A stretch of 42,319 nucleotides of DNA from Simkaniaceae bacterium (GCA_021734805.1 JAIPIG010000019.1:1-42319); one strand, 5' to 3'. Positions 24,294-33,296 are shown, numbered from the stretch's first letter. Translations and numbers: made by a program. The notes: generated by a model from the sequence alone, not told the origin.

Positions 24294-24322
24294 TTGCATT
24301 AAATTACCGATTTCGCTATATT
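24294..24322 (+). promoter_or_regulatory. Candidate promoter of the str operon
   Basis: TTGCAT (24294-24299) and TATATT (24317-24322) are spaced 17 nt, 61 nt before the rpsL ATG. A second possible pair, TTGAAA (24150) and TAAAAT (24175), has a 19-nt spacer. The remainder of the 354-nt gap 24030-24383 is AT-rich, with no gene seen. Confidence 0.5.
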
Positions 24323-24383
24323 CTTCATCAAATCAGCGAATAGCTTCGAATTTTTCAATTTATTTAAGGAGAACGAGTTTATC

Positions 24384-24755
24384 ATGCCAACGGTCAACCA
24401 GCTTGTACGTTTTGGACGTAGCGATAAAGTTAAACGAAAAAAATCACCTGCTCTCGTAAGTTGTCCACAACGTCGAGGAGTCTGTCTTCAAGTCAAGACA
24501 AAAACACCTAAAAAACCGAATTCGGCTCTTAGAAAAGTTGCTTGGGTCAGGCTATCTAACGGTCACGAAGTCATCGCTTATATTGGTGGAGAAGGCCATA
24601 ACCTTCAAGAACACAGCATCGTTCTTGTCCGCGGTGGCCGGGTTAAGGATCTTCCCGGTGTGAGATATCACATTGTGCGAGGGGCTCTTGATTGTGCTGC
24701 TGTTAAAGATCGTAAGCAAAGACGTTCTAAATACGGCGCAAAACGCCCTAAGTGA
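24384..24755 (+). CDS. rpsL: 30S ribosomal protein S12
   Basis: A 123-residue S12 with the conserved [11 protein letters not shown] start and the loops [20 protein letters not shown] and [14 protein letters not shown], which contain the lysines where streptomycin resistance mutations occur. The residues visible (Lys in TPKKPNS, Lys in RVKDLPG) are the wild-type, streptomycin-sensitive ones. AAGGAG precedes the start. First gene of the str operon. Confidence 0.98.
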   Translation: MPTVNQLVRFGRSDKVKRKKSPALVSCPQRRGVCLQVKTKTPKKPNSALRKVAWVRLSNGHEVIAYIGGEGHNLQEHSIVLVRGGRVKDLPGVRYHIVRGALDCAAVKDRKQRRSKYGAKRPK

Positions 24756-24778
24756 TTTTAAATTAGGATTCAACTCAT

Positions 24779-24807
24779 AGAAGCCCATTTTTTTGGCTTC
24801 TTTTTTT
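24779..24807 (+). terminator. Internal terminator-like hairpin between rpsL and rpsG
   Basis: AGAAGCC pairs with GGCTTCT around a 9-nt loop, followed by six more T residues. It is a good intrinsic terminator placed inside the operon, 25 nt before the rpsG start. It may set the ratio of S12 to downstream products by partial termination. Confidence 0.6.
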
Positions 24808-24831
24808 AACGTATTTAAGGAATTAAAATCT

Positions 24832-25305
24832 ATGTCAAGAAGGCACAGTGCAGAAAAGCGCAAAGTAAAGCCAGATTTGAAATACGGTAATGATGAAGTT
24901 GCAAAATTCATCAGCCGCGTTATGCTTCACGGAAAAAAATCGATTGCTCAGCGCATCGTCTATAATGCAATAGAAAAATTTTCTACAAAAATCAACGCTC
25001 AAGATCCACTCGAAGTATTTTTGCAAGCGCTTGAGAATGCAAAACCTCATTTAGAAGTAAAATCTCGCCGGATCGGTGGTGCGACTTATCAGGTTCCTGT
25101 AGAAATCGCTCCGAGCCGCCGTTCTTCAATTGCTATGAAATGGATCATTACCCATTCAAGAACAAAAGTCGGCCGAAGCATGGAAGAAGGCTTAGCGCTG
25201 GAACTTCTCGATTGTTACAACAATCAAGGAACAACAATTAAAAAGAAAGATGACACCCATCGCATGGCAGAAGCAAACAAAGCTTTTGCTCATTATAAAT
25301 GGTAA
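24832..25305 (+). CDS. rpsG: 30S ribosomal protein S7
   Basis: A 157-residue S7, the usual length, from ATG 24832 with AAGGAA about 9 nt upstream; an in-frame TTG-type extension upstream lies in the terminator hairpin and is rejected. Family features are the MSRRHSAEKRKVKPD start, FISRVMLHGKKSIAQRIVY and the C-terminal HRMAEANKAFAHYKW. S7 nucleates assembly of the 30S head and in many bacteria represses its operon. Twenty-two nucleotides separate it from fusA. Confidence 0.97.
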   Translation: MSRRHSAEKRKVKPDLKYGNDEVAKFISRVMLHGKKSIAQRIVYNAIEKFSTKINAQDPLEVFLQALENAKPHLEVKSRRIGGATYQVPVEIAPSRRSSIAMKWIITHSRTKVGRSMEEGLALELLDCYNNQGTTIKKKDDTHRMAEANKAFAHYKW

Positions 25306-25327
25306 ATAAGACTTAGGAAAACTGAAT

Positions 25328-27415
25328 ATGCCAAGAAGTGAAAAAGAGCAGCTTAAAAATGTACGCAATATTGGGATTATGGCCCATATTGATGCGGGAA
25401 AAACGACTTGTACCGAACGAATCCTCTACTATAGTGGCCGACTTCACCGTTTGGGGGAAGTACATGAAGGGGCTGCAACCATGGACTTCATGGAACAGGA
25501 AAAAGAGCGTGGAATCACGATCACTTCTGCTGCAACAACAGTTTTCTGGAAAGATTGCAAAATCAATATCATTGACACTCCCGGGCACGTCGATTTTACG
25601 GTTGAAGTAGAGCGCTCACTCCGCGTTCTTGACGGATCCGTTGCCGTATTTAGCGCTGTCGACGGCGTTCAACCTCAGTCTGAAACCGTTTGGCGTCAAG
25701 CTGATAAATACCATGTTCCTCGAATCGCCTTTATCAATAAAATGGACCGCGTAGGTGCCGACTACTTTATGTGCATTGACACCATGAAGGAAAAACTCTA
25801 TGCGAATGCTATTGCCGTTCAATGTCCGATTGGAGCGGAAAATGAATTTAAAGGAATGGTTGATCTCGTCGCAATGAAAGCCTATGTATTCAAAGATGAA
25901 ACACTGGGCGCTGCATACGATGTAGAGGAAATCCCGGCTGATCTCAAAGAGCAATGCGAATCTATGAGAGCGCGTCTTCTTGAAGAGCTTGCGACAGTCG
26001 ATGAGGAAGACGAAGACTTCATGATGAAGGTCTTAGAGGCTCCTGAAACGCTGACTGAAGATGAGATCCATGCAGTCATTCGCAAGGGTGTCTGTGACAA
26101 CAAGATCAACCCGGTTCTTTGTGGTACGGCCTTCAAAAATAAAGGCATTCAGCCTCTATTAGATGCCGTCACTCGTTGGATGCCCTCTCCTATTGATCGC
26201 GGAGCCGTCAAAGGAATTAGCATGAAAACGGACGAAGAGATCTCTCTTGATCCCAGTGACGATGCCCCTCTTTCTGCCTTAGCCTTTAAAGTGATGACTG
26301 ACCCTTATGTTGGTCGTCTGACATTCGTCCGCATTTATTCGGGGACCTTAAAAAAGGGCATGCCCCTTCTCAACACAACAAAAGATAAAAGAGAGCGCGT
26401 TTCTCGTCTTCTGGAGATGCATGCGAATCAACGTACGGATAAAGATGAGTTCTATACCGGAGATATCGCGGCCATCATCGGCCTAAAGTCATCAACAACA
26501 GGCGATACGCTTTGTGCTGAAAACGCCCCTTTAATTCTTGAAAAAATGGAATTCCCCGAGCCCGTGATCTCTATGGCTATTGAGCCCAAATCTAAAGCCG
26601 ATCGCGAAAAACTATCCTTAGCTCTTTCCTCTTTATCTGAAGAAGATCCGACATTTAGAGTAAGAACCGATGAGGATACGGGACAAACTATTATTCAAGG
26701 GATGGGAGAGCTCCACCTTGAAATCATTAAAGATCGTATGCTACGCGAATTCAAGGTAGATGCTAATGTTGGGAAGCCCCAAGTCTCTTATAAAGAAACA
26801 ATTACATCCCCCTCTAAAACTGAGACAAAATATGTCAAGCAGTCGGGCGGTCGCGGTCAATACGCTCACGTTTGCCTCGAAATCCAGCCAAATGAGCAAG
26901 GAAAGGGAAATGAAATCACAAGTAAAATTGTGGGTGGTTCCATTCCTAAAGAATACATTCCGGCTGTTATTAAAGGGATTGAAGACGGACTCTCAACAGG
27001 TGTTCTCGCGGGATATAACCTAGTCGACGTCAAAGTAGACATCGTCTTTGGATCTTATCACGATGTCGACTCTAACGAGATGGCCTTTAAGATTTGCGGA
27101 TCGATGGCACTTAAGGATGCGGCAAATAAAGCTCAGCCAATCCTTCTTGAGCCTATTATGAAAGTCAGCGTCACAACTCCGGAAGATTTCCTTGGAGATG
27201 TCATGGGCGATATCAATCGACGACGCGGAAAAATTATGAATCAAAAAAATGTTCGCGGAGTTGTGATTTTCGACTCTGAAGTTCCTCTTAGTGAAATGTT
27301 TGGCTACTCAACGCAACTGCGCTCTTTGAGTTCCGGACGTGCGACATATACAATGGAACCTAGCCACTTTGAAAAAGTGCCCGCGAAATTGCAAGAAGAA
27401 ATTATGAAAAAATAA
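25328..27415 (+). CDS. fusA: Elongation factor G
   Basis: A 695-residue EF-G that drives ribosomal translocation and recycling. The P-loop AHIDAGKTT is at 19-27, the G2/switch region [12 protein letters not shown] follows, G3 is DTPGHVDF and G4 is NKMD. Domains II-V follow at normal length, including the [10 protein letters not shown] block of domain IV and the [12 protein letters not shown] block of domain V. No truncation or unusual insertion is seen. It sits between rpsG and rpsJ, the chlamydial str arrangement without tuf. Confidence 0.98.
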   Translation: MPRSEKEQLKNVRNIGIMAHIDAGKTTCTERILYYSGRLHRLGEVHEGAATMDFMEQEKERGITITSAATTVFWKDCKINIIDTPGHVDFTVEVERSLRVLDGSVAVFSAVDGVQPQSETVWRQADKYHVPRIAFINKMDRVGADYFMCIDTMKEKLYANAIAVQCPIGAENEFKGMVDLVAMKAYVFKDETLGAAYDVEEIPADLKEQCESMRARLLEELATVDEEDEDFMMKVLEAPETLTEDEIHAVIRKGVCDNKINPVLCGTAFKNKGIQPLLDAVTRWMPSPIDRGAVKGISMKTDEEISLDPSDDAPLSALAFKVMTDPYVGRLTFVRIYSGTLKKGMPLLNTTKDKRERVSRLLEMHANQRTDKDEFYTGDIAAIIGLKSSTTGDTLCAENAPLILEKMEFPEPVISMAIEPKSKADREKLSLALSSLSEEDPTFRVRTDEDTGQTIIQGMGELHLEIIKDRMLREFKVDANVGKPQVSYKETITSPSKTETKYVKQSGGRGQYAHVCLEIQPNEQGKGNEITSKIVGGSIPKEYIPAVIKGIEDGLSTGVLAGYNLVDVKVDIVFGSYHDVDSNEMAFKICGSMALKDAANKAQPILLEPIMKVSVTTPEDFLGDVMGDINRRRGKIMNQKNVRGVVIFDSEVPLSEMFGYSTQLRSLSSGRATYTMEPSHFEKVPAKLQEEIMKK

Positions 27416-27433
27416 GAAGGATTTAATTCGGAT

Positions 27434-27754
27434 ATGACAAAACAACATCCAAATAAAAAAATACGTATCAAATTGAGGGGCTATGACCAGAGAGTCCTCG
27501 ATCGCTCAACACTTGATATTGTTGAAACAGCTAAGCGCACAGGTGCAAGAGTTGTAGGCCCTATCCCTTTGCCTTCAAGAAGAGAAATTTACACTGTCTT
27601 GAGATCTCCACACGTTGACCGTAAATCACGCGAGCAATTTGAAATGAGAACTCATGTCCGTGTATTAGATATTTTAAATCCAACACCCGATACAATTGAC
27701 AAACTCAAAGTATTGCCCGTTGCGGCCGGTGTTGATATCAATATCAAAGCCTAA
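27434..27754 (+). CDS. rpsJ: 30S ribosomal protein S10
   Basis: A 106-residue S10 with the conserved [17 protein letters not shown] block, [20 protein letters not shown] and the C-terminal [10 protein letters not shown] strand. S10 also serves as NusE in transcription antitermination. It follows fusA by 18 nt and ends the operon, with a terminator 20 nt downstream. In many bacteria S10 heads its own operon; here it trails fusA, as known in Chlamydia. Confidence 0.98.
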   Translation: MTKQHPNKKIRIKLRGYDQRVLDRSTLDIVETAKRTGARVVGPIPLPSRREIYTVLRSPHVDRKSREQFEMRTHVRVLDILNPTPDTIDKLKVLPVAAGVDINIKA

Positions 27755-27773
27755 CGGTAGATCTCCTGCTATA

Positions 27774-27810
27774 TAAAAAAACCACAGTCTATTTGACTGT
27801 GGTTTTTTTT
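27774..27810 (+). terminator. Rho-independent terminator of the str operon
   Basis: ACCACAGTC and GACTGTGGT form a 9-bp stem with a 5-nt loop, flanked by an A-run and an eight-T run, so it can act in both directions. It lies between rpsJ and the convergent lipoprotein gene. Confidence 0.92.
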
Positions 27811-27839
27811 GTCCACGAACGGAGGGGGTTTTTAATGTT

Positions 27840-28181
27840 TTAACCACCCTGGTCGGGGAACATATCATCTGAGTAGACTTCGTCATAGGCAGGTGGATTC
27901 TTATAGCGAACATACTTGTTCACGATTTTGCCATCGCGCACAACAAAAAAGTATTTCCGCATTTCAACCGTATCCGTTCCCATTTTGATCCGCTCGACAT
28001 ATTCATAGACAATCCGATTCCCCTCTTTTTTTGTTTGAATCGGTTTACCATATTTCTTTTCAACTTCTTGAATCGATGTCCCTACTTGAATATTAGAAAA
28101 ATCATCAATCGTCATGAGTGCACCATGGGCGCATCCGACTATGAGCGCCGCAAGCAAAGGTAAATACCGCATTTTCATCAT
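27840..28181 (-). CDS. Small lipoprotein, BamE/SmpA-OmlA-like
   Basis: A 113-residue protein with a lipoprotein signal (YLPLLAALIVGC, Cys around residue 17). The mature part has the BamE-like pattern: FSNIQVGTSIQEVEKKYGKP, then IVYEYVERIKMG and YFFVVRDGKIVNKYV strands. Proteins with this fold support outer-membrane beta-barrel assembly or bind small ligands. Assignment to BamE itself is not safe; the fold-level call is. It follows the 28186-28656 gene by 4 nt and probably shares a transcript with rodA. Confidence 0.65.
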   Translation of the reverse strand: MMKMRYLPLLAALIVGCAHGALMTIDDFSNIQVGTSIQEVEKKYGKPIQTKKEGNRIVYEYVERIKMGTDTVEMRKYFFVVRDGKIVNKYVRYKNPPAYDEVYSDDMFPDQGG

Positions 28182-28185
28182 TCTT

Positions 28186-28656
28186 TTATTCCTTCATTTC
28201 TGTTTTTGAAGGAGCTAGTTGTTTCCAGATCTTTCCTTCAATCGTTGTACGTAAATCTTCTTGTGTGATGAACTCCGCTTTAATGTGATATGTCTCATCA
28301 TCTTGAAGTTCATAGAATTCATATCCTTCAAAACCAAGGTCATTTTTTCTAAACTCCCAACCGATAAAACGGTCATCGACCATTCCCCGGCCACTCACCT
28401 CACCCCAAGCTTGGTTCTCTAACACCACATCGAAATGCTTTTTATCAAAATTGGTGAATAGAAAGTGATTGTACATGACATCGGTATGACCGGCGATTTG
28501 AATTTCTTGCGTCGCCTCAAACTCCATTAGTTCGTGGTCAATCACAAGAGATCTCCATCGCATAAAATAAATAAGTCGATCCGATAAGGCATTCATATCA
28601 ATATTGCCCTCTCCAATCCAACATCCGGGATTAAATATAAATAAATGATGATACAT
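28186..28656 (-). CDS. Hypothetical protein between rodA and the BamE-like lipoprotein
   Basis: A 156-residue soluble-looking protein rich in aromatic and acidic residues, predicted mostly beta (FEATQEIQIAG, YNHFLFTNFD, HFDVVLENQAWGE, TYHIKAEFITQED). No signal peptide or membrane segment is evident, and no motif I can name. A later ATG (residue 21, in NIDMNALSD) is a possible start. It starts 1 nt after the rodA stop and is followed by the lipoprotein gene after 4 nt, so it is almost certainly cotranscribed and translated. Function unknown. Confidence 0.6.
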   Translation of the reverse strand: MYHHLFIFNPGCWIGEGNIDMNALSDRLIYFMRWRSLVIDHELMEFEATQEIQIAGHTDVMYNHFLFTNFDKKHFDVVLENQAWGEVSGRGMVDDRFIGWEFRKNDLGFEGYEFYELQDDETYHIKAEFITQEDLRTTIEGKIWKQLAPSKTEMKE

Positions 28657-28657
28657 A

Positions 28658-29809
28658 CTAAAACATATACCTTCTTGAATAAATGCTTTGTAATATTCCG
28701 AGAGCGCTCATCGTCACTAAAACAGATGAACCTCCACATGTAATCAGAACAAGCGGTACGCCTGTAATGGGTAAAAAACCCACCATCATCCCGATATTAA
28801 TGATGACATGCATCGAAATATATACGGCAATCCCTGCAGACAGCAAACGACCGAAGTCATCCTTAGCAACTGCCGTAACTTGAAAGCTAAAATAAATAAG
28901 TGCAAAAAACAAGCCTAAAAGCAAAAAAGCGCCTAAGCACCCAAATTCCTCAACAAAAACGCAAAAGACCGAATCGCTATAACCGAATGGCAACCATTTT
29001 TTAGCGGTATACTCACTTTGATGCCAACCGGAGCCGGTCATTCGTCCAAGAGCAATCGCCGTTTGACCGGCCTGCTGGTGATACGTATTGGGGTTGAGCC
29101 TCTCATATTGGTATTCTTTTAAGACTTTAGTCATCGCAGGTTTCAATTCTTCATGCGAAAGAATGCCACTAAACAAGCTAATCACAAATCCAAATACAAC
29201 CACACCAATCATTGATAATGCAATCATTATTTTGCGATTCACTCCCCCAAAATAAAACATAACATACATCATCGGCAGCAATACAAGCGCCGTTCCTAAG
29301 TCGGGTTGTTTTAAGATTAAAACAAACGGAATAAAGACAATGAGTGATGATTGTAAAAAAACAGACAATCGATGGGCCTTTGCTTTGTGCCTTTCGAGAA
29401 AAAAGCTCAGCATCATGATCACGCCCAATTTCGCAAATTCAGACGGTTGTATTGTAAATGGAATCAATGGCAATTTATACCAACGATGAACATTTTGAAT
29501 CGGTGATGTAAAAAACAATCCAACAAGCAGGATCAGCATTCCAATATATAAGAGCCAAGCATAGCTGCGTAATTTTCTGTAATCGATACATGCAAAAAAG
29601 AAATAGGCAAAGAGCCCTAATAAAAAGGCGCGCAACTGTCCCATAACCTCTCGCGTAACATAGACCTCTTCACCCGGCTTGAACTCTGCCGTCGAAGAAG
29701 AGATCACCATTAAACTAATGATCATCAAGCATAAAATAATGGGCAGCGCCTTAAAATCTAATCTTTTAAGCACCTTGGCATCAAAAAACAATGACTTTCC
29801 TTTTCTCAA
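28658..29809 (-). CDS. rodA: SEDS peptidoglycan glycosyltransferase RodA
   Basis: A 383-residue SEDS-family polymerase with about ten membrane segments. It polymerises lipid II into glycan strands with a class B penicillin-binding protein. Family signatures are the NVHRWYKLP and IQPSEFAKLG blocks, the large extracytoplasmic loop containing NPNTYHQQAGQTAIALGRM, then GYSDSVFCVFVEEFG and the C-terminal ITGVPLVLITCGGSS. Chlamydiae keep RodA and use peptidoglycan mainly at division. RodA rather than FtsW is supported by the gene neighbourhood and short N-terminus. The start lies at the edge of the palindromic repeat. Confidence 0.93.
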   Translation of the reverse strand: MRKGKSLFFDAKVLKRLDFKALPIILCLMIISLMVISSSTAEFKPGEEVYVTREVMGQLRAFLLGLFAYFFFACIDYRKLRSYAWLLYIGMLILLVGLFFTSPIQNVHRWYKLPLIPFTIQPSEFAKLGVIMMLSFFLERHKAKAHRLSVFLQSSLIVFIPFVLILKQPDLGTALVLLPMMYVMFYFGGVNRKIMIALSMIGVVVFGFVISLFSGILSHEELKPAMTKVLKEYQYERLNPNTYHQQAGQTAIALGRMTGSGWHQSEYTAKKWLPFGYSDSVFCVFVEEFGCLGAFLLLGLFFALIYFSFQVTAVAKDDFGRLLSAGIAVYISMHVIINIGMMVGFLPITGVPLVLITCGGSSVLVTMSALGILQSIYSRRYMF

Positions 29810-29816
29810 CTTTGCA

Positions 29817-29991
29817 TATACCGAAATGAGTTGAAGAATTGGGGTTTTAGCTTTGATGGCGCTTCGAATTTTTATCAGGCTTTAGCCGGCTTAATTTTTT
29901 AATCCTATTGAAGATAGGTCAAAAAATTAAGGGTAAAAAGTCGAAGATGCCGGCGAAGATAAAAACCAATTCTTCAATTTATTTCGGTATA
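29817..29991. repeat. Nested palindromic, MITE-like element
   Basis: Imperfect inverted arms of about 58 nt (29817-29874 and 29934-29991, roughly 80 percent complementary by eye) flank an inner hairpin of TTAATTTTTT/AAAAAATTAA with CCTAT/ATAGG. Its right arm recurs at 39897-39954 with one mismatch. No open frame is present. It fills the gap between divergent rodA and birA, so it probably supplies or disrupts both promoters. Confidence 0.75.
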
Positions 29992-30018
29992 AATAGTGTT
30001 TTGATCTATTATTACCGT

Positions 30019-30732
30019 ATGATTGAAAAAATAACACCCATTTTCCTAGAGCGCATTGATTCAACCACTCGCTATGCCAAAGAGCATTATGCTCAATTTG
30101 ATGCCGGTGAATTAGGCGTCATTTATACCTCTCATCAAACACATGGTCTTGGGACACACAACCGCGCTTGGATTTCTTTACCACATCAAAATCTTTTAAC
30201 AACATTTTGCTTTGACTATCAAGAAGAAAGATACCCCCATCAATATACGCAAATCCTCAGTATCTGCGTGATTGAACTTTTAGCAACTTTTGGAATCCGC
30301 GGCCAAATCAAATGGCCCAATGATCTTATTGTGAATGGAAAAAAAATTGCGGGAATTTTAGCCGAACCGATTCAAGATCATCATGTGATGTTGATTGGTA
30401 TTGGGCTCAATGTCAATATGCAAGACACCTCAATGATCGACCAACCTGCGACATCGATCTTTTTAGAAAATCATCGCGAATACGATATAGCGCACGTCGT
30501 TGAAATGCTCGCCCAATCCTTTGCAGAAAAAATCAATCAATTCCACCAAGAGGGCTTTAGCCCTATTTTAAAGATTTATGACCGGCATCTCGCGTTTGTC
30601 AATCAGCTTGTCCGCGTTGATGGAATCGAAGGTTATGTCCGCAGTATTTCCAAAGAGGGCTTTCTCCTCCTCGAAGATCTTCACTATAAAGTGCACTGCA
30701 TCCAATCGGGCAGCTTGAGACATCTGACCTGA
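30019..30732 (+). CDS. birA: Biotin--[acetyl-CoA-carboxylase] ligase
   Basis: A 237-residue ligase that activates biotin as biotinyl-AMP and transfers it to the carboxyl carrier protein. The GxGxxxRxW motif is GLGTHNRAW (43-51), and KWPNDLIVNGKKIAGIL (99-114) contains the biotin-binding lysine. There is no N-terminal helix-turn-helix, so it is a class I ligase without repressor function. ATG 30019 is preferred; the upstream 37 codons of open frame are read from the palindromic repeat. It has no clear Shine-Dalgarno. It converges with the NifU-like gene, 3 nt away. Confidence 0.93.
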   Translation: MIEKITPIFLERIDSTTRYAKEHYAQFDAGELGVIYTSHQTHGLGTHNRAWISLPHQNLLTTFCFDYQEERYPHQYTQILSICVIELLATFGIRGQIKWPNDLIVNGKKIAGILAEPIQDHHVMLIGIGLNVNMQDTSMIDQPATSIFLENHREYDIAHVVEMLAQSFAEKINQFHQEGFSPILKIYDRHLAFVNQLVRVDGIEGYVRSISKEGFLLLEDLHYKVHCIQSGSLRHLT

Positions 30733-30735
30733 GTT

Positions 30736-31518
30736 TTAAGGAACAAATGTGAGGGTTGACGTATCGGGGATGACAGCGATATTTTCATTTACTTTTGTTT
30801 GTAAGTGAGATTGAATCGCAGAGAGCGTGGCTCCCGTTGCCGAATAGCATGATGTGCAATTCCCCTGATAAGTAATCGTAATTTGATACCCATCAATCTT
30901 CGTAATCTCAACCCCCCCCGCATCGAGTTCAATATAGGGACGAATATCCTTTTCAATGACTTCTTCAATAATGGCTTTTTTCTGCGCATCATTGAGATCA
31001 TTAAAATGAGGAAAGGCGGGCGCCTCATTGCCTTTTTCTCGATCGAAAGGAACAGGTGGAACATAATTGATGGCAAAAGGAATATCCTGACATCCCTCTA
31101 ACGCCTCCATTAAGGCTGAAAGGGCCAAATTGAGATGGGGATAGGTTTCAGGAGGAAAGGCATTTTGATCTTCGCGCTCGCGCACCTGTTTATCAATAAG
31201 ATCTGCCGTCATGCGAGAGGCTTGATCATAGTTCTTTCTCAACACAAAATTGCACAGAATTTGTAGAGATCCGATCAGAGCGCTATCACCAAAAGCTTGA
31301 AATTTTGCATCGGCAATGAGCCCATCCTCTTCATCAATAAGCAGATAGATTTTAGCAAAGTTACCGTCCTTCAAACGCCCCGCAGAACCTGAAAGAAGCC
31401 GCATTTCACTCATTTGAGCATCTTCAGGCGTAATGGTTCCGGCATTATGGGGATATAAAATTGAAGCTTTCAGCGCTTTGCTATAACGAGACCAAGTAAA
31501 GGGGGTAAAAAATTGCAT
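30736..31518 (-). CDS. nifU: NifU-like protein: cysteine-less scaffold domain fused to an Nfu domain
   Basis: A 260-residue protein. Residues 15-150 align by eye with the IscU-type scaffold (YPHNAGTI start, then FQAFGDSALIGS in place of the usual F-G-C-G motif). All three cluster-binding cysteines seem absent: Asp78 stands at the central site and Leu129 after His128 at the third. Residues 175-260 are an Nfu-like domain with the intact CxxC at Cys221 and Cys224 (GNCTSCYSATGA). Iron-sulfur carrier function through the Nfu part remains possible, but scaffold function looks lost. It overlaps the NifS-like gene by 1 nt, showing tight coupling. Confidence 0.8.
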   Translation of the reverse strand: MQFFTPFTWSRYSKALKASILYPHNAGTITPEDAQMSEMRLLSGSAGRLKDGNFAKIYLLIDEEDGLIADAKFQAFGDSALIGSLQILCNFVLRKNYDQASRMTADLIDKQVREREDQNAFPPETYPHLNLALSALMEALEGCQDIPFAINYVPPVPFDREKGNEAPAFPHFNDLNDAQKKAIIEEVIEKDIRPYIELDAGGVEITKIDGYQITITYQGNCTSCYSATGATLSAIQSHLQTKVNENIAVIPDTSTLTFVP

Positions 31519-32612
31519 CAGTCTTCCTCCTCAAATGAGAGGCCGCATGAGATTTTTCTCAATTTGTAATAGGTGTCAACAATGATCTCTACCATATAAT
31601 CAAGTCTCTCTTCATCTCTATCTTGAAACATATTAAAACTTAAAGAAGAGCGGGCTAAAGTGGCATCCATCCCGCACTTTGTCAAGAGATGCTGTAATTT
31701 TTGAGTTTCTCCTCCACCCATACTCGCATTGATATTTTGATGGGCTAAATGGAAGAGCATGAGATCTTGCGCAACCCCCGGGAAACAAATCGTCGAAAGA
31801 TGAGCAACGCGTAGCTGCTGCTCAAAAGGGATCACAACGTCCGGAATGCGGTCTTTTAAAATCGCTTCGAAACGATCTCTTAACCGAGCTGCATTCAGTG
31901 TCATAGAGTCGAATTCGCTCTTTAGCGTGCACGCTGCTTTTTTAAATTGAAGTAACTGCTCGGGCTCAAAAGCACCTCCGCGTGAGGGATTAATACGCTC
32001 AGCTGTTGGGATGAGCGGAGAAATCTTTTTCCCCTTTTTAACAAATAGAGCCCCTAAGCCTCTTGGCCCACCTATACTTGTTGCATCAAAAGAAATTGTA
32101 TCTATCGGATACTCATCAAAATGGAAATAGGTTCCCCCAATGGCATCGGAAAGGTTCACATGGAGTAAAATATTATGGCGATGGCAATAGGCGGCAATCT
32201 CGGTTATGGGTTGAATGACACCCGTTAACGGATTGACAAGAGAAATAAATAGTATGCTTGTTTTGGGAGATGTATGCAGATTCAATATGCTTGGCGTGAT
32301 AAGACCTTCCGAATTCACAGACACTTCATCGACACGACATCCCGCCGCTTCTAAACGGGCTGCATTGAGAAGCGTTGAAGCACTTTCCAAATTAGAAATG
32401 AGAATCTGATTTTTTCCCGTTTTTAAAATATGCTCAAAATAGACATGATAAAAGACTTGTGTGACGCTCTCGGCATTAGAAGACGTCAATACGAATTGAT
32501 CATCGGCACTCGCTCCCACAAGATCATATAATGATTCAATAGCAGAGAGGATATCCTCTTGCAATTTTGCATTCTGAAAGGCAGGAGCTGTCAGAGACTC
32601 CTTTGTATTCAT
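31518..32612 (-). CDS. NifS-like protein lacking the usual catalytic residues
   Basis: A protein of 364 residues with the fold pattern of NifS/IscS cysteine desulfurases (class V PLP enzymes). Counted from the upstream TTG at 32615, the PLP-lysine block S-H-K-x-x-G-P-K-G reads ATSIGGPRG, with Thr179 and Ser180 in place of His-Lys. The pyridine-binding Asp site reads LHVN (Asn154), the His that stacks on PLP is Ser78 in NLESAST, and the cysteine loop is ASMGGGETQ without Cys. The N-terminal YLDxNATT block is also missing. This predicts a protein unable to work as a desulfurase. It is contiguous with gpmA and overlaps nifU. A partner-protein role is an inference. Confidence 0.8.
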   Translation of the reverse strand: MNTKESLTAPAFQNAKLQEDILSAIESLYDLVGASADDQFVLTSSNAESVTQVFYHVYFEHILKTGKNQILISNLESASTLLNAARLEAAGCRVDEVSVNSEGLITPSILNLHTSPKTSILFISLVNPLTGVIQPITEIAAYCHRHNILLHVNLSDAIGGTYFHFDEYPIDTISFDATSIGGPRGLGALFVKKGKKISPLIPTAERINPSRGGAFEPEQLLQFKKAACTLKSEFDSMTLNAARLRDRFEAILKDRIPDVVIPFEQQLRVAHLSTICFPGVAQDLMLFHLAHQNINASMGGGETQKLQHLLTKCGMDATLARSSLSFNMFQDRDEERLDYMVEIIVDTYYKLRKISCGLSFEEED

Positions 32613-32615
32613 CAA

Positions 32616-33296
32616 TCAACCTCTTTTCTCATAGCGATCATTGGCATATTCATAGTAAAGCGGCATGCCCGTGGGAATCTCAAAATGTAAAATCTCTTCC
32701 TTTGTCATCCCCTCAATTGCATACACAATGGATCGAAGGGAATTTCCATGAGCTGAGATTAAAACATTTTCCCCTCTCTTTAAATAAGGCAAAATATGCT
32801 CTTCAAAATAAGGCAAAGTCCTCTCCATTGTCATTTCTAAGCTTTCACCTTCAGGAGGAGCTACATCAAAACTGCGACGCCAAATTTGGACCTGTTCTTT
32901 ACCAAACCGGGCACGCGCCTCATCCTTATCCATCCCCTGTAAACTGCCATACATTCTCTCATTGAGATGCCAGCTCGTAAATACGGGGATGAGCTGCTCT
33001 TTTGCGTTCTCCGAATAAACCCGCGCATTTTTTTTCATCATCGGATCGTCGTGTTGAAACGCAAGCACCCGCTCGTGCGTATGCACACTCATAGCGAGTG
33101 TTGCCGTTGTTTGGGCCCGAATCAATACGGAAGTGAATACGGCAGCAAAATCAATTTGATTAATTTGATGACCCGCCTTGATCGCTTCTTCTATCCCCTC
33201 AGGGCTCAAAGGAACGTCAATCCACCCCGTAAAAAGATTTTTTTTATTCCAAACTGACTGTCCATGACGCAGTAGTACTAAAATCGCTTTTTTCAT
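32616..33296 (-). CDS. gpmA: 2,3-bisphosphoglycerate-dependent phosphoglycerate mutase
   Basis: A 226-residue cofactor-dependent mutase interconverting 3- and 2-phosphoglycerate in glycolysis. The phospho-histidine motif LRHGQSVWN (His11) is followed by NLFTGWIDVPLSPEG, the segment LNERMYGSLQGMDKDEA, RRSFDVAPPEGES, and the second catalytic His in LISAHGNSLR. Length is normal, and the C-terminal tail fits the short dPGM type. It is the first gene of a minus-strand unit continuing without gap into the NifS-like and NifU-like genes. That mixed order agrees with the Chlamydia arrangement as I recall it. Confidence 0.96.
   Translation of the reverse strand: MKKAILVLLRHGQSVWNKKNLFTGWIDVPLSPEGIEEAIKAGHQINQIDFAAVFTSVLIRAQTTATLAMSVHTHERVLAFQHDDPMMKKNARVYSENAKEQLIPVFTSWHLNERMYGSLQGMDKDEARARFGKEQVQIWRRSFDVAPPEGESLEMTMERTLPYFEEHILPYLKRGENVLISAHGNSLRSIVYAIEGMTKEEILHFEIPTGMPLYYEYANDRYEKRG

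Noticed and set aside
25616-25954. Minus-strand frame within fusA
   Set aside because: Antisense shadow of a highly conserved gene.
29908-30018. N-terminal extension of biotin ligase
   Set aside because: The 37 codons are read from the palindromic repeat and are Lys-rich noise; family proteins start near MIEKITPIF.
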